A DNA stretch of 64,000 nucleotides from CADCVT01 sp035940955 (GTDB taxonomy: Bacteria > Actinomycetota > Thermoleophilia > Solirubrobacterales > Solirubrobacteraceae). Below the pieces are notes generated by a model. That model did not search any database. It was not told the origin of the DNA and saw only the letters and a list, made by a program, of their open reading frames with translations. This document shows positions 8,548 through 17,823 of the stretch, piece after piece. A program made the position numbers and the translations under genes. The stretch covers positions 1-64,000 of the forward strand of contig DASZEJ010000158.1 of the NCBI GenBank assembly GCA_035940955.1, in the 5' to 3' direction. Position 1 is the stretch's first letter. Each line of letters opens with the position of its first letter.

Positions 8548-9563
8548 GGAAGCCGCGCATCGGGTTCCTCGGCGTCGGCCACATCGGGACCGACCGGCTG
8601 ATCCGCGTGCGCAAGAGCGGCCTGGCCGAGATCGCCGCCGCCGCCGACCAGTACCGGCGCGGCGCGGGGCACATCGAGCGGCTCGCGCCGGAGGCCGCCA
8701 TCGTCGACGACCTCGACGAGATGCTCGCCGCCGGGGTCGACGGCGTCGTGATCTGCACGCCGAACACGCAGCACGCGGACCAGTCGGTCCAGGCGCTCGA
8801 GGCCGGGGTCGCCGTGTTCTGCCAGAAGCCGCTCGCGCCCACGCCGGCCGAGGTGGAGCGGGTCGTGGAGACCGCAAAGCGCGTGGACGGGCTACTCGGC
8901 GTCGACTTCACCTACCGCGGGTCGGCCGCCGCCACGCGGGTGCGCGACTGCGTCCGGCGCGGCACGCTCGGCGACGTCTACAGCGTCGACCTCGCGTTCC
9001 AGAACGCGGGGGACCTCGTCGGCCGCACGTTCCTCGACCCGGCGAAGTCCGGCGGCGGCTGCGTCCTGGACCTCGGCACCCACCTCGTCGACCTGCTGCT
9101 GTGGTCGCTGGGCTGGCCCGAGGTGGAGGAGGTCCGGTCGTGCCTGTGGACCAAGGGCCGGCCGACCGAGCCGGGCGAGCTCGAGGAGGACTGCCTCGCG
9201 CACCTCAGCCTCGCGGGCGGCGTGCAGGCGCGCCTGGCCTGCTCGTGGTTCGCCCACGAGGGCCGCCCGATGACGATCGAGGCCGCGTTCCGCGGCCCGC
9301 ACGCCGCCGCCGCCCTCTACAACTTCCCCGACAAGCCGGCCACCCTCGCCGCCGACGTGCGCCACCGCAGCCGCAGGGACCCGATCGCCCGGCCGCCGGA
9401 CGAGTGGGAGGGGCGGGCGACCCTGGAGTGGGTTCGCCGCGTCGCCCGCGGGAAGCGCTTCGACCGCTCCGTCCAGCGCGCCGTCGACGTCGCCAGGGTC
9501 GTCAGCCTGATCCGCAAGGAGCCGCCGACCGCCGAGATCCGCCGGCCGGCGGTTGCCGCCTGA
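8544..9563 (+). CDS. Gfo/Idh/MocA-family oxidoreductase
   Basis: A 339-residue two-domain NAD(P)-dependent oxidoreductase. The N-terminal Rossmann motif is GFLGVGHIGTDR. The conserved QKPLAPT (the EKP motif of the family with Q for E) follows near residue 95, and the C-terminal domain contains GGGCVLDLGTHLVDLL, where the Asp and His usually serve catalysis. The start codon overlaps the stop of the MDR gene, indicating a two-gene operon. Family members act on sugars, inositols or bile pigments. The glutamine replacing the usual glutamate before KP is a small deviation. Confidence 0.85.
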   Translation: MRKPRIGFLGVGHIGTDRLIRVRKSGLAEIAAAADQYRRGAGHIERLAPEAAIVDDLDEMLAAGVDGVVICTPNTQHADQSVQALEAGVAVFCQKPLAPTPAEVERVVETAKRVDGLLGVDFTYRGSAAATRVRDCVRRGTLGDVYSVDLAFQNAGDLVGRTFLDPAKSGGGCVLDLGTHLVDLLLWSLGWPEVEEVRSCLWTKGRPTEPGELEEDCLAHLSLAGGVQARLACSWFAHEGRPMTIEAAFRGPHAAAALYNFPDKPATLAADVRHRSRRDPIARPPDEWEGRATLEWVRRVARGKRFDRSVQRAVDVARVVSLIRKEPPTAEIRRPAVAA

Positions 9564-9569
9564 GCCTGA

Positions 9570-10586
9570 CTACGGCGCGAAGTCGCGCTCGAGCGCGCGC
9601 ATCACGTGGTCGGCGGCGATCCGCGAGCCGGTCGCGTTGAGGTGGATGCCGTCGGACTCGCGGACGATCGTGTCCTCGTCGCCGACCCTCATCGACGTCC
9701 GGTAGCGGAAGCCGGGCGTGAAGATCGGGACGGTGTCGATCACGCGGACGTGCGCGCGGTACGGCGCCGCCGCCGCGAAGATCCCCGCGTTCACCGCCCG
9801 AGCGATCTGCGCCCGGTCGCCGTCGCGCGGCGTCATCACCGTGAGCCAGTAGACGCGCGCCGCGCCGCCGCGGCGGTACGTGTTCATCATCGTGCGCGCC
9901 CGCGTCGCGTAGAGCGCCGCCCACTCGGGCCCGCAGCACTCGACGTCCCGGTTCTCGGCGCCCTTGAGCGGGAAGCCCTCGTTCGCGCCGATGAACATGA
10001 CCACGGCGTCGGGGCTCTCGTCCTTGACCTGCTTGGTCGAGAGCTTGCCCCAGTCGACGAGGATGTCCTTGGAGATGCCGGTGCCGATGTGCGGGTCGCG
10101 CACGACGTCGACCCCGCGGTCGGCCAGCCGGCGGGCCAGCTCGGCGTCGAGCCCCTGCGCGAGCGAGTCCCCGGTGACGAGCAGCTTCCTCAGCGGCCGC
10201 GGCCGGGCGCGCTCGCCGAGCGCCGCGGGGTCGAACGCCTCGGGCGTCACCGGCGGCACGCCGCCGCCCTGCGCGGCCGGGCCCTGCGCCGCGGCGGTGA
10301 ACCCGCCCTCCCCGAGCTCCTCGTCCGTCGACAGCCACGCGGTCGCCTCGTCGGCCACCTCGTGGAGCGGGACGACGTCGCCGAGCGCGCCGGCCGGCTT
10401 GCCGACCGCGAGCACGAGCGTGCGGTCCAGCCCCGGGTCCATCTGCTCCCCCGCCTCGCGGATGCCCGGGCCGGCGCTCGCGAACAGCAGCAGGCAGCAC
10501 AGCGCCACGGCCTTCAGGAGCTGCCGCACGTCCATGCGCCGCGCCTTCGAGAGGTCGACCAGCGTGCGGGGGGCGTCGTCGCTCAT
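9570..10586 (-). CDS. SGNH-hydrolase protein, acyl-transfer partner of MBOAT
   Basis: A 338-residue protein with a short cytoplasmic start, one membrane anchor near residues 22-42 (LLKAVALCCLLLFASAGP), a linker and an extracytoplasmic SGNH domain from about 130. The GDSL serine is in VTGDSLAQGL, the oxyanion Asn in FIGANEG, and the catalytic Asp/His in DGIHLNATG. It follows the MBOAT gene by eight bases. MBOAT-SGNH pairs add O-acetyl or other acyl groups to cell-surface polysaccharides: the MBOAT moves the acyl group across the membrane and the SGNH protein transfers it. The acceptor is unknown. Confidence 0.82.
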   Translation of the reverse strand: MSDDAPRTLVDLSKARRMDVRQLLKAVALCCLLLFASAGPGIREAGEQMDPGLDRTLVLAVGKPAGALGDVVPLHEVADEATAWLSTDEELGEGGFTAAAQGPAAQGGGVPPVTPEAFDPAALGERARPRPLRKLLVTGDSLAQGLDAELARRLADRGVDVVRDPHIGTGISKDILVDWGKLSTKQVKDESPDAVVMFIGANEGFPLKGAENRDVECCGPEWAALYATRARTMMNTYRRGGAARVYWLTVMTPRDGDRAQIARAVNAGIFAAAAPYRAHVRVIDTVPIFTPGFRYRTSMRVGDEDTIVRESDGIHLNATGSRIAADHVMRALERDFAP

Positions 10587-10594
10587 GCGGATCG

Positions 10595-11986
10595 TCAGAA
10601 CTGGAAGTAGATGAACGGCGGGACGCCCTGGTCCGGGATCGTCGCGCCGACGAGCAGGATGACAAGGAACATGGCGGCGCCCAGCGCGGCCGGGCTCCAC
10701 TGCTGGACGCGCAGCTGGATCGCGTCCATCGGCCGCGGCGGGATGAGCTGCAGCCCGATGACCGCCAGCACGAGGACCAGCGCCGGCGCGGTGATCAGCG
10801 TCGCCTCGCCGCCCGCGGTCATCTGCGCGAACACGTCGGCCGCGACGCCGAGGTCCGGGCTGCGGAACAGCACCCACGCCGCGCAGACGATGTGGAAGGT
10901 CAGCAGCCACCCGAGCCAGCGCGGCACGTGCACCTTGCCGCGCAGGAGGTGCTCGACCGCCTGCGCGGCGCCGTGGATGCCGCCCCAGATCACGAACGTC
11001 CACGCCGCGCCGTGCCACAGGCCGCCGAGCAGCATCGTCGCCATCAGGTTGCGGACGGTCCTGAGCTTGCCGTGGCGGCTTCCCCCGAACGGGATGTAGA
11101 GGAAGTCGCGCAGGAAGCGCGAGAGCGTGATGTGCCAGCGCCGCCAGAACTCGCGGAAGCTCGCGGCGCGGTACGGGCGGTCGAAGTTGTTCGGGAAGAC
11201 GAAGCCCATGAGCAGCGCGAGGCCGATCGCCATGTCGGTGTAGCCCGAGAAGTCGCAGTAGATCTGCGCCGCGTAGGCGTAGGTGGCGAAGACCACGTCG
11301 GCGCCCGAGTGCGCCTCGGGGACCGCGAACACCGGGTCGGCGACCTCGCGGGCCAGGTAGTCGGCGATCGCGACCTTCTTGACCAGGCCGATCGCGATCA
11401 GCCACATCGCCGCGCCGGCGGGGATGTCGCGCGGGTCGCGCGGCGTCTGGAGCTGGGGCAGGAACTCCCGCGCGCGGACGATCGGGCCGGCGATGAGGTG
11501 GGGGAAGAAGCTCAGGTAGATCGCGACGTCGACGAGCGGGGACGGCTCGATCAGCCGCCGGCGGACGTCGACCACGTACGAGATCGCCTGGAAGGTGAAG
11601 AAGCTGACGCCGACCGGCAGCGCGATCGTCAGCAGCGGCAGCGGGAGCCCGAGCGACGTCGCCTCGAGCACGCGGTTGATGTCGGTGACGAAGAACGCGT
11701 AGTACTTGAACGTGCCGAGCACGGCGAGGTCGAGCGCCACGCCGCCGGCCATGATCCACTTGCGCCGCCGCTCGTCGTCCGAGCGGTGGATGAGCACCGC
11801 GGCGAGCTGGTTGCCGGCCGTCACCACCGCGATGAGGAAGACGAACTTCCAGTTCGCCGACGCGTAGAACAGGTAGCTGACCGCGACGATGAACGGCTTC
11901 CACAGCGCGGGCCGCGACATCAGCGCCCACGACAGGGCGAGGACGGCCGGGAAGAAGATCGCGAATTCGACGGTCGGGAAGAGCAT
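10595..11986 (-). CDS. MBOAT-family membrane O-acyltransferase
   Basis: A 463-residue polytopic membrane protein of the AlgI/DltB class. Hallmarks are the segment YCDFSGYTDMAIG, the REFWRRWHITLSRFLRDFLY loop, and the catalytic histidine in GLWHGAAWTFVIWG. I chose ATG 11986 because the hydrophobic first helix follows at once; an upstream in-frame ATG at 12019 would add a non-hydrophobic extension. It forms a two-gene unit with the SGNH protein downstream. AlgI-type proteins need such a partner to acylate exported polysaccharide. Confidence 0.9.
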   Translation of the reverse strand: MLFPTVEFAIFFPAVLALSWALMSRPALWKPFIVAVSYLFYASANWKFVFLIAVVTAGNQLAAVLIHRSDDERRRKWIMAGGVALDLAVLGTFKYYAFFVTDINRVLEATSLGLPLPLLTIALPVGVSFFTFQAISYVVDVRRRLIEPSPLVDVAIYLSFFPHLIAGPIVRAREFLPQLQTPRDPRDIPAGAAMWLIAIGLVKKVAIADYLAREVADPVFAVPEAHSGADVVFATYAYAAQIYCDFSGYTDMAIGLALLMGFVFPNNFDRPYRAASFREFWRRWHITLSRFLRDFLYIPFGGSRHGKLRTVRNLMATMLLGGLWHGAAWTFVIWGGIHGAAQAVEHLLRGKVHVPRWLGWLLTFHIVCAAWVLFRSPDLGVAADVFAQMTAGGEATLITAPALVLVLAVIGLQLIPPRPMDAIQLRVQQWSPAALGAAMFLVILLVGATIPDQGVPPFIYFQF

Positions 11987-12058
11987 GGGCGGAGGCGCGC
12001 GGCGGCTAGTGTGCAACACGCGGCCGTCGGCCGCGATGCGCGGCTACGATCCGCCGCG

Positions 12059-12648
12059 ATGCCCCGCCCGCGGCGCGGCGCCGTCCTCCTCGCCCTGCTC
12101 GCCGCCGGCGGGTGCGGCGGCGGAGGCGATCCCCCGCCGGCGCCGTCCGACGACGCGCCGCACGGTCGTCCTGATCGGCGACTCGCTCGCCGAGGGCATG
12201 GAGGAGCACCTGCCGCGCGAGCTGCCCGGCTGGCGGGTCCGGAGCGACGCGCTGACCGGCCGCCCGCTCGACGACGGGATGGCGGTCCTCGCGCGCACGC
12301 CCGTCCCCGACGGCGCGGTCGTCGCGATCAGCCTCTTCACCAACGACGACCCCACGCGGCTCGCGGCACTCGGCGGCGGTGCGCACGAGCGTCCGCCGCG
12401 CCGGCCGGCGCGGCTGCGCGGTCTGGGCGACGATCGCCGCACCGGCGGTCGGCGGCCGCTCGTTCGCGCCGGCCAACGCGGTGCTGCGGCGCCTCGACGC
12501 GCGGCTCGGCCGCCGCCTCGCCGTCGTCCGGTGGGCCGAGCGCGCCGCCCGCTCGGGCTGGCTCTCGCGCGACCGCGTCCACGCGACGCCGGCCGGCTAC
12601 CGCGCCCGGGCGCGGCTCTACGCCAGCGCGGTGCGGTCCTGCCGCTGA
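12059..12648 (+). pseudogene. Frameshifted SGNH-hydrolase lipoprotein
   Basis: Three frames together make one protein. ATG 12059 starts a lipoprotein signal peptide (LLALLAAGGCGGGG). A shift near 12163 moves to VVLIGDSLAEGMEEHL, the SGNH serine block, followed by VVAISLFTNDDP. A second shift near 12375 moves to a frame with FAPANAVLRRLDARLG and the catalytic end SRDRVHATPAGYRARARLY, stopping at 12648. Both changes are single-base. The gene is divergent from the MBOAT operon and resembles its SGNH partner in function. It may be decayed, or an assembly error may be present; raw reads would decide. Confidence 0.65.
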
Positions 12649-13577
12649 GCGGCGAGCGCCTCGCGGCCGTGCGGCGACGAGAGGTCGAGCCGCGGGCCGG
12701 CGGGGACGATGCCGTGCGGGTTGATCGACCCGTGCGTGCCGTAGTAGTGGCGCTTGATCGCGTCGAGGTCGACGGTCTCCGCGATGCCCGGCTGCTGGTA
12801 GAGGTCGCGCAGGTAGCCCCACAGCGCCGGGAGGTCGACGATCCGGTCGCGGTTGCACTTGAAGTGCAGGTAGTAGACGGAGTCGAAGCGCACGAGCGTG
12901 GTGAAGAGGCGCCAGTCGACGGCGGTGATCCGCTCGTCGTCCACCAGGTAGCGCCGGCGCGAGAGCCGCTCCTCCAGCCAGTCGAGCGTCTCGAACAGCG
13001 GGAAGAAGCCCTCCTCGTAGGCCTCCTGGGTCGTCGCGAACCCCGTCCGGTACACGCCGTTGTTGAGGGTCTCGTAGATCCGCTCCTCGAGCGGCTCGAT
13101 CTCGGGGCGCAGGTCCGGCGGGTAGAGGTCGACGTCCGTCGTCGCGAGCGGGCGGAAGTCGTCGTTGAGGATCCGCAGCAGGTCGCCGCTCTCGTTGTTG
13201 ACGATCCGGCCCGCCCGCTTGTCCCACAGCACCGGCACGCTGTAGCGGCCGTCGAAGCTCGGGTCCGTGGCGGCGTACGCCTCGCTCAGGAACCGGAAGC
13301 CGTTGTGCGGGTCGACGTACGGCCCGCCGGTGAACGCCCAGCCGCGCTCGTCGCGGATCGGGTCGACCTCGGCCAGCTCGATCGCGTCCTCGAGCCCGAG
13401 CAGCCGGCGGGCGATGATCGTCCGGTGCGCCCACGGGCACGCGCGGCAGACGTAGAGCACGTAGCGGCCCGCCTCGGCGCGCTCGGGCCGGTCGCGGAAC
13501 GCCGAGGCCTGGCGGTGGAACCGCCCGTCGCGGCCGGCCTCGCGGCCGAGCGAGAAGCGCTGCCCTGCCTGTGCCAC
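12618..13577 (-). CDS. Glutathionyl-hydroquinone reductase-like GST family protein
   Basis: A 319-residue protein of the Xi-class GST/YqjG type. The catalytic cysteine sits in YVCRACPWAHR, after the thioredoxin-like N-terminus, and the helical C-terminal domain contains ERLSRRRYLVDDERITAVDW. In Proteobacteria these enzymes reduce glutathionyl-hydroquinones. Actinobacteria mostly use mycothiol, so a mycothiol-linked equivalent is plausible but inferred. The ATG start precedes a family-typical basic tail. Its 3' end overlaps the SGNH pseudogene by 31 bases on the opposite strand. Confidence 0.82.
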   Translation of the reverse strand: MAQAGQRFSLGREAGRDGRFHRQASAFRDRPERAEAGRYVLYVCRACPWAHRTIIARRLLGLEDAIELAEVDPIRDERGWAFTGGPYVDPHNGFRFLSEAYAATDPSFDGRYSVPVLWDKRAGRIVNNESGDLLRILNDDFRPLATTDVDLYPPDLRPEIEPLEERIYETLNNGVYRTGFATTQEAYEEGFFPLFETLDWLEERLSRRRYLVDDERITAVDWRLFTTLVRFDSVYYLHFKCNRDRIVDLPALWGYLRDLYQQPGIAETVDLDAIKRHYYGTHGSINPHGIVPAGPRLDLSSPHGREALAAQRQDRTALA

Positions 13578-13591
13578 GGCGGCGCCGAACC

Positions 13592-14146
13592 CTACCGGTC
13601 GGGCCGCTCGGGGTAGACGTCGTCGATCGTCGTCAGCGGGACGTACGGCGCGCCGGCCGCCGCGGCGATCCGCTCCGCGCCGCCGGCCAGGCGGTCGAGG
13701 ACCGACACGACGCCGACGATCGCCCGGCCCTCGTCGCGCAGCGCCTCGATCGCCGCGAGCGTCGAGCCGCCGGTGGTGACGACGTCCTCGACGACCAGGC
13801 AGCGGTCCTCGTCGCCGAGCAGCGGGCCCTCGACGCGCCGCTGCAGGCCGTGCGCCTTGGCGTCCTTGCGCACGAAGAACGCCTTGACGTCCGCGCCGCC
13901 CGCCATCGCGGCGCAGGCGACGGGGTCGGCGCCCATCGTCATGCCGCCGACCGCGGTCGCCCCCAGCTCGCGCGCGCGCTCGGCCACGAGCTCCCCGAGC
14001 GCGAGGAACCCCGCGGGGCGCAGGATCGCGCGCTTGGCGTCGACGTAGTACTCGGCCTCGCGCCCGCTCGTGAGCGTGACGCGGCCGACGATCAGCGCGT
14101 GCTCGCGCAGCTCGGCGATGAGGCGGTCGCGGGCGGAGGCGGTCAC
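13592..14146 (-). CDS. pyrE: Orotate phosphoribosyltransferase
   Basis: A 184-residue cytosolic type I phosphoribosyltransferase that joins orotate and PRPP to make OMP in pyrimidine synthesis. The PRPP-binding signature is LVVEDVVTTGGSTLAAI near residue 115, and the flexible-loop segment is FVRKDAKAHGLQ near 92. Length is normal for the family. The GTG start is supported by an eight-base gap to the upstream L,D-transpeptidase gene and by the family N-terminus. No other pyrimidine genes lie nearby. Confidence 0.93.
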   Translation of the reverse strand: MTASARDRLIAELREHALIVGRVTLTSGREAEYYVDAKRAILRPAGFLALGELVAERARELGATAVGGMTMGADPVACAAMAGGADVKAFFVRKDAKAHGLQRRVEGPLLGDEDRCLVVEDVVTTGGSTLAAIEALRDEGRAIVGVVSVLDRLAGGAERIAAAAGAPYVPLTTIDDVYPERPDR

Positions 14147-14154
14147 GGCTCGCG

Positions 14155-15132
14155 CTACGCGTACACGTCGATCCGGTCGCCGAGCCGGATCCAGCGGTAG
14201 ATCGAGACAGCGTCCTCGAGCGGCACGCGCAGGCAGCCGTGGCTGGCGTTGAACACCGGCACCGACTTGTAGCCGTGGATGGCGTAGCCCCCGGTGAAGT
14301 ACTTGGAGTAGTACATCTCCTTGCTGTTGTAGCCGGGCTGCGCCATGTAGAAGCGGTAGCGGCCGCGGACCGTCGGCGTCGCCGGGGCGCCGGAGCTCGT
14401 GTGGTAGATCCGCTCGACCCTCGCCCCGCGCGCGAGCACGAGGACCTGCCGCGACAGGTCGGCCTCGACGTGCCGGCCCTTCGCGCCGGGGTACCGGAGG
14501 CGGAACGTGCCGCCGCCGCGGGCCAGGCGCCCGAGCATCGCCCGGTCGGCCGTCGCGGTGCGCGCCATCCCGGTCACCTTGCGGAAGGCGATGACCGCGC
14601 GGAGCGTCCGCGCGTCCATGACCCCGCGGCGCCCTACGACGTAGCCCTTGCGCGCGAGGTGGCGCTGGAGGACGCGCACCGCCGTGCCGGTCTGCCCGGG
14701 CGCGACGCCGCGGGGCAGGACGTCGACGCGCAGCGGGGCGGCGGCGGCGCGACCGGCCTCGGGCGTCGGGCGGTGGACGACGCGGACGACGACCGAGCCG
14801 GCGGTGCGCACCCGCAGCCGGGCGGCGTACCGCCCGTCGGGGCGGACGGCGGCCCGCTTGGCGACGATCTTGCGCCCGCGCGCGTACACGCGCACGACGA
14901 CGTGCTGGCCGGCGGGCGCGGGCGTCATCCGCCCGGAGACGCGCCATGCCGCGCCGGCGAGCACGAGCCCGTCGGGGCCGACCTTCTCGGTCGCCGCGGT
15001 GACGGCCGCCGCCGCGGGCGGAGGCGGAGGAGGAGGCGGAGGCGGAGGCGGCGGGACGGCGGGGTCCTGCGCGGCGGCGGGAGCGGCGGCGGCGGCCGCG
15101 AGCAGCAGGCTGAGGGCGAGGGTGCGGCGCAT
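14155..15132 (-). CDS. L,D-transpeptidase (YkuD) with peptidoglycan-binding domain
   Basis: A 325-residue exported protein. A signal peptide (about 1-21) is followed by a run of 13 prolines and an Ala-rich linker, a beta-rich region, a PG_binding_1 domain (about 150-210) with VRVLQRHLARKGYVVG, and a C-terminal YkuD domain with YAIHGYKSVP and the catalytic SHGCLRVP. L,D-transpeptidases make 3-3 cross-links in peptidoglycan or anchor proteins. The polyproline stretch is a periplasmic spacer and is slippage-prone DNA. It lies upstream of pyrE in the same direction with no regulatory hint. Confidence 0.9.
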   Translation of the reverse strand: MRRTLALSLLLAAAAAAPAAAQDPAVPPPPPPPPPPPPPAAAAVTAATEKVGPDGLVLAGAAWRVSGRMTPAPAGQHVVVRVYARGRKIVAKRAAVRPDGRYAARLRVRTAGSVVVRVVHRPTPEAGRAAAAPLRVDVLPRGVAPGQTGTAVRVLQRHLARKGYVVGRRGVMDARTLRAVIAFRKVTGMARTATADRAMLGRLARGGGTFRLRYPGAKGRHVEADLSRQVLVLARGARVERIYHTSSGAPATPTVRGRYRFYMAQPGYNSKEMYYSKYFTGGYAIHGYKSVPVFNASHGCLRVPLEDAVSIYRWIRLGDRIDVYA

Positions 15133-15176
15133 GGGCCGGGCGAGTCTAAGCGAGTCCGCGGGCGGCGTCGCGACAA

Positions 15177-16040
15177 TCAGCGGGTTTCCGGGCGCCAGCG
15201 CCGCGCCACGGTCCACGCGATCAGCGCGCACGCGGCCAGCGAGCCGGCGGCCAGCGGCGCGATCTCCCAGCCCCAGTCCTGGTCGATGCCGAACGCCACC
15301 GAGTTGTTGATCGCGTGCAGGACGATGCACGGGTAGAGCGAGCCGGTGACCTGGTAGAGCGCGCAGAACAGGGCGCCCAGCACGGCGAGCGGCACGAGGT
15401 GCTCGACCGGCGACGAGGACGCGTGCATCGCCCCGAACACCACGCCGGTGATCGTCGCGGCGCCCGCGGGGCGCGCCCAGTTGCGCAGCGCGCGGTAGAA
15501 GAACCCGCGGAAGAACAGCTCCTCGACGATCGGCGCCGCGACGCACACGGTGGCGATGCCGAGCACCAGCAGCAGCGTGCTCTCGTCGACGCCGAGCTCG
15601 TCGAGCAGCGGCTCCTTGTCCGGCGACCCCACGAGCGTCGTCCAGATCGCCGCGAGGATCACGAACGTGACGTAGGTGAGGACCACCGCCCCCGCCCCCG
15701 GCCAGAACGGCGTCGGCCGCAGCCCGAAGTGCGCCGCCCACACAGGGCCCGTCATCCGCGCGAAGACGATCGCGGCGGCGATGAGCGAGACGTCCTGGAG
15801 GGCGGTCGCGCCGAGCAGCACGCCCGGCGGCGTGTCGCCGCGGCCGGTGTCGACGCCGGCGACCTCGGCGACCAGCACGACGAGGACGCCGCCGACGAAC
15901 GCGCCGAGGAGCCCGGCGACGAGCGCGACCGGCGCCGCCCACGCAGGCCAGTCGTCGGCCTCGCTGCGCGGCGGCGGCGCACCGTCGGGGCGCTCGGGCA
16001 GCTCCGGCAGGGGCCGGCTCTCGGGGGCGACGAAGGTCAC
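15177..16040 (-). CDS. CPBP-family intramembrane metalloprotease
   Basis: A 287-residue polytopic membrane protein. The three CPBP motifs are present: VEELFFRGFFYRAL (the EExxxR block) near residue 170, a histidine in FGAMHASSSPVEHL, and LHAINNS (HxxxN) near 240. The N-terminal 40 residues are Pro/Arg-rich and cytoplasmic. CPBP (Abi/Rce1-like) proteases process membrane-bound substrates and sometimes bacteriocins; the target is unknown. The GTG start overlaps the TGA of the HAD gene by four bases, placing it last in a three-gene coupled operon. Confidence 0.85.
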   Translation of the reverse strand: MTFVAPESRPLPELPERPDGAPPPRSEADDWPAWAAPVALVAGLLGAFVGGVLVVLVAEVAGVDTGRGDTPPGVLLGATALQDVSLIAAAIVFARMTGPVWAAHFGLRPTPFWPGAGAVVLTYVTFVILAAIWTTLVGSPDKEPLLDELGVDESTLLLVLGIATVCVAAPIVEELFFRGFFYRALRNWARPAGAATITGVVFGAMHASSSPVEHLVPLAVLGALFCALYQVTGSLYPCIVLHAINNSVAFGIDQDWGWEIAPLAAGSLAACALIAWTVARRWRPETR

Positions 16041-16705
16041 CGCGACCTGAGGCTACTGAGCGACCGGATCGCCCTGACGCCGCGCGGCGCGTCGCCGCCG
16101 TCGCGGACGACCAGCACGGGCTCGACCCCCGCGGCGCGCGCGCCCGCGACGTCGTGCTCGACCGAGTCGCCGACGTGGACGGCGTCCTCGGGCCGCACGC
16201 CGGCGAGCGCGAGCGCGCGACGGAAGATGCGCGGGTCGGGCTTGGCCGCGCCCGCCTCGGCCGAGCTGACCGCCCCGTCGACCAGCGAGTCGAGTCCGGT
16301 CGCCGCGAGCGCGTCGTGCAGCGACACGTCCCAGTTCGAGACGACGACGAGCCGCGCGCCGTCCGCGCGCAGCGCCCGCAGCGCCGCCGGCACCTCGGGG
16401 TACGGGCGGAAGCGCAGCGCCGCGAGCAGCGCGGCCTGGAGGTCGGGGACGCCGCGCGCCCGCGCGGGCAGGGCCTCGCGCAGCACCTCGGTGCAGGCGG
16501 CGCGCAGCCGCGCGAGGCCGGCGCGGTCCCCCGCCACGTCGTGGTTGGCGCGGTAGTAGGCGATCTCCGCGCGCAGCGCCGCGCCCGCCTCCGCCTCGCT
16601 CACCACGGCGCCGCGCCGCTCCAGCTCGGCGACGAGGAGCGCAGCTGGGGGCTCCAGCTCGAGCAGCGTGCCGAGCGCGTCGAGCAGGACGGCGCGCGCC
16701 CTCAC
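16037..16705 (-). CDS. HAD-superfamily hydrolase
   Basis: A 222-residue HAD phosphatase-like protein. Motif I is LLDALGTLLE, where the nucleophile Asp is followed by Ala-Leu rather than the classical DxD, motif II is VVSNWDVSL, the motif III lysine is in AAKPDPRIF and motif IV is VHVGDSVEHD. The NWD form resembles the REG-2-like/HAD-IA group. The substrate is unknown. Both ends overlap neighbours by GTGA: the upstream mannosyltransferase-like gene and the downstream CPBP protease, so the three genes are co-translated. Confidence 0.85.
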   Translation of the reverse strand: MRARAVLLDALGTLLELEPPAALLVAELERRGAVVSEAEAGAALRAEIAYYRANHDVAGDRAGLARLRAACTEVLREALPARARGVPDLQAALLAALRFRPYPEVPAALRALRADGARLVVVSNWDVSLHDALAATGLDSLVDGAVSSAEAGAAKPDPRIFRRALALAGVRPEDAVHVGDSVEHDVAGARAAGVEPVLVVRDGGDAPRGVRAIRSLSSLRSR

Positions 16706-17823
16706 GCCACCCAGCCCCACGTCGCGGTCTCCGCGCTCACGGCGGCCAGCCCGGCGACCGACACGGCGACCACCGCGCGCCGCGAGCGCGCCCGCTCCAC
16801 CAGCACGAGCGCGAGCCACAGGTGCAGCGGCCACAGCACCGCGACGAACCGCGGCAGCGACATCAGCGGCTGCCCGTCGGCCGGGAAGGTGAGCGGCAGG
16901 GCGAGCGCCGCCGCGGCGTACAGCGAGTAGGCGACGGGCAGCCGCCGCACCGCGCCGGCGAGCGCGACCAGCGCGGCGAGCAGCGTGCCGAAGAGCGCCA
17001 CGTCGAGCCACGCGGTGTCGTACACCGGCCACGTCCGCGGCTCGCCCGACACGATCTGCCGCGCGCCCTCCCACGCCGCCGAGGCGCCCTCGACCGCCCC
17101 GCCCAGCGGCCACGTCAGCTCGCGCCCCCAGGCGTCCTGCGCCCGCAGCGGGGCCAGCCCGTCGCCGCCGTCCAGCGCCAGGTACGCGCAGAAGAGGACC
17201 AGCCCCAGCGGCACCAGCGCGAGCCACAGCCCGTCGCGCGGCCGGCGCCCCCCGCTCCACCACAGGAGCGCGAGCGGCACGAGCAGCACGAGGCCGGCGC
17301 TGCGGGTGCTCGCGGCCAGGGCCCCTGCCACCCCGGCGAGCCCCCACCGGTCCGTGCGTGCGCCGTACACCGCCGCGACCGACAGCAGCAGGAACAGCGC
17401 CTCGCTGTACACGGCGCCGAAGAACGTCGCGGCGGGGAACACGGCGACGAGCAGCACGGTCACCCGCGCCACCCGCGCGCCGAAGTCGAGGGCGACGAGC
17501 GCGTGCAGCAGCCACAGCGCGGCCGCGAAGCACGCCAGCGAGACCAGGACCCCGCCGCCCACCGACGCCCCGGTCGCCCGCAGGAGCAGCGGGTAGAGCG
17601 GGAAGAACGCCGCGTCCTCGGGCCGGTCGTAGCCGTCGCGCGCGATGGCCAAAAACCACACCGAGTCCCAGAACGCGCCCGGCCCCCGCGCCGCGCCGCC
17701 GGGGTCGAACCGCTCGGCGTTGGCGTGGAGCCCGAAGACGGCGATCGCGGCCGCCCCGGCGCCCCACGCGACGGCGCGCGAGAGGACGAACGCTCCGAGC
17801 CCTGGGATACGGTCACCGGCCAT
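16702..17823 (-). CDS. Mannosyltransferase-like (PIG-V/GT-C type) membrane protein
   Basis: A 373-residue integral membrane protein with about ten hydrophobic segments. The N-terminal loop after the first helix carries WDSVWFLAIARDGYD, resembling the acidic catalytic loop of GT-C enzymes that use polyprenyl-phosphate sugars. It is followed by FFPLYPLLLR and the TFFGAVYSEALFLLLS helix typical of PIG-V-like proteins. Its ATG shares the palindrome CATG with the start of the divergent mscS gene. A longer start at 17889 would run through the mscS promoter and is less likely. Confidence 0.75.
   Translation of the reverse strand: MAGDRIPGLGAFVLSRAVAWGAGAAAIAVFGLHANAERFDPGGAARGPGAFWDSVWFLAIARDGYDRPEDAAFFPLYPLLLRATGASVGGGVLVSLACFAAALWLLHALVALDFGARVARVTVLLVAVFPAATFFGAVYSEALFLLLSVAAVYGARTDRWGLAGVAGALAASTRSAGLVLLVPLALLWWSGGRRPRDGLWLALVPLGLVLFCAYLALDGGDGLAPLRAQDAWGRELTWPLGGAVEGASAAWEGARQIVSGEPRTWPVYDTAWLDVALFGTLLAALVALAGAVRRLPVAYSLYAAAALALPLTFPADGQPLMSLPRFVAVLWPLHLWLALVLVERARSRRAVVAVSVAGLAAVSAETATWGWVA
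17808..17813 (+). promoter_or_regulatory. Probable -10 box of mscS (leaderless)
   Basis: TACGGT ends eight bases before the mscS ATG, matching the TANNNT spacing seen before other genes in this window. No convincing -35 is visible. If correct, transcription would begin at or within a base or two of the start codon. Confidence 0.4.
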
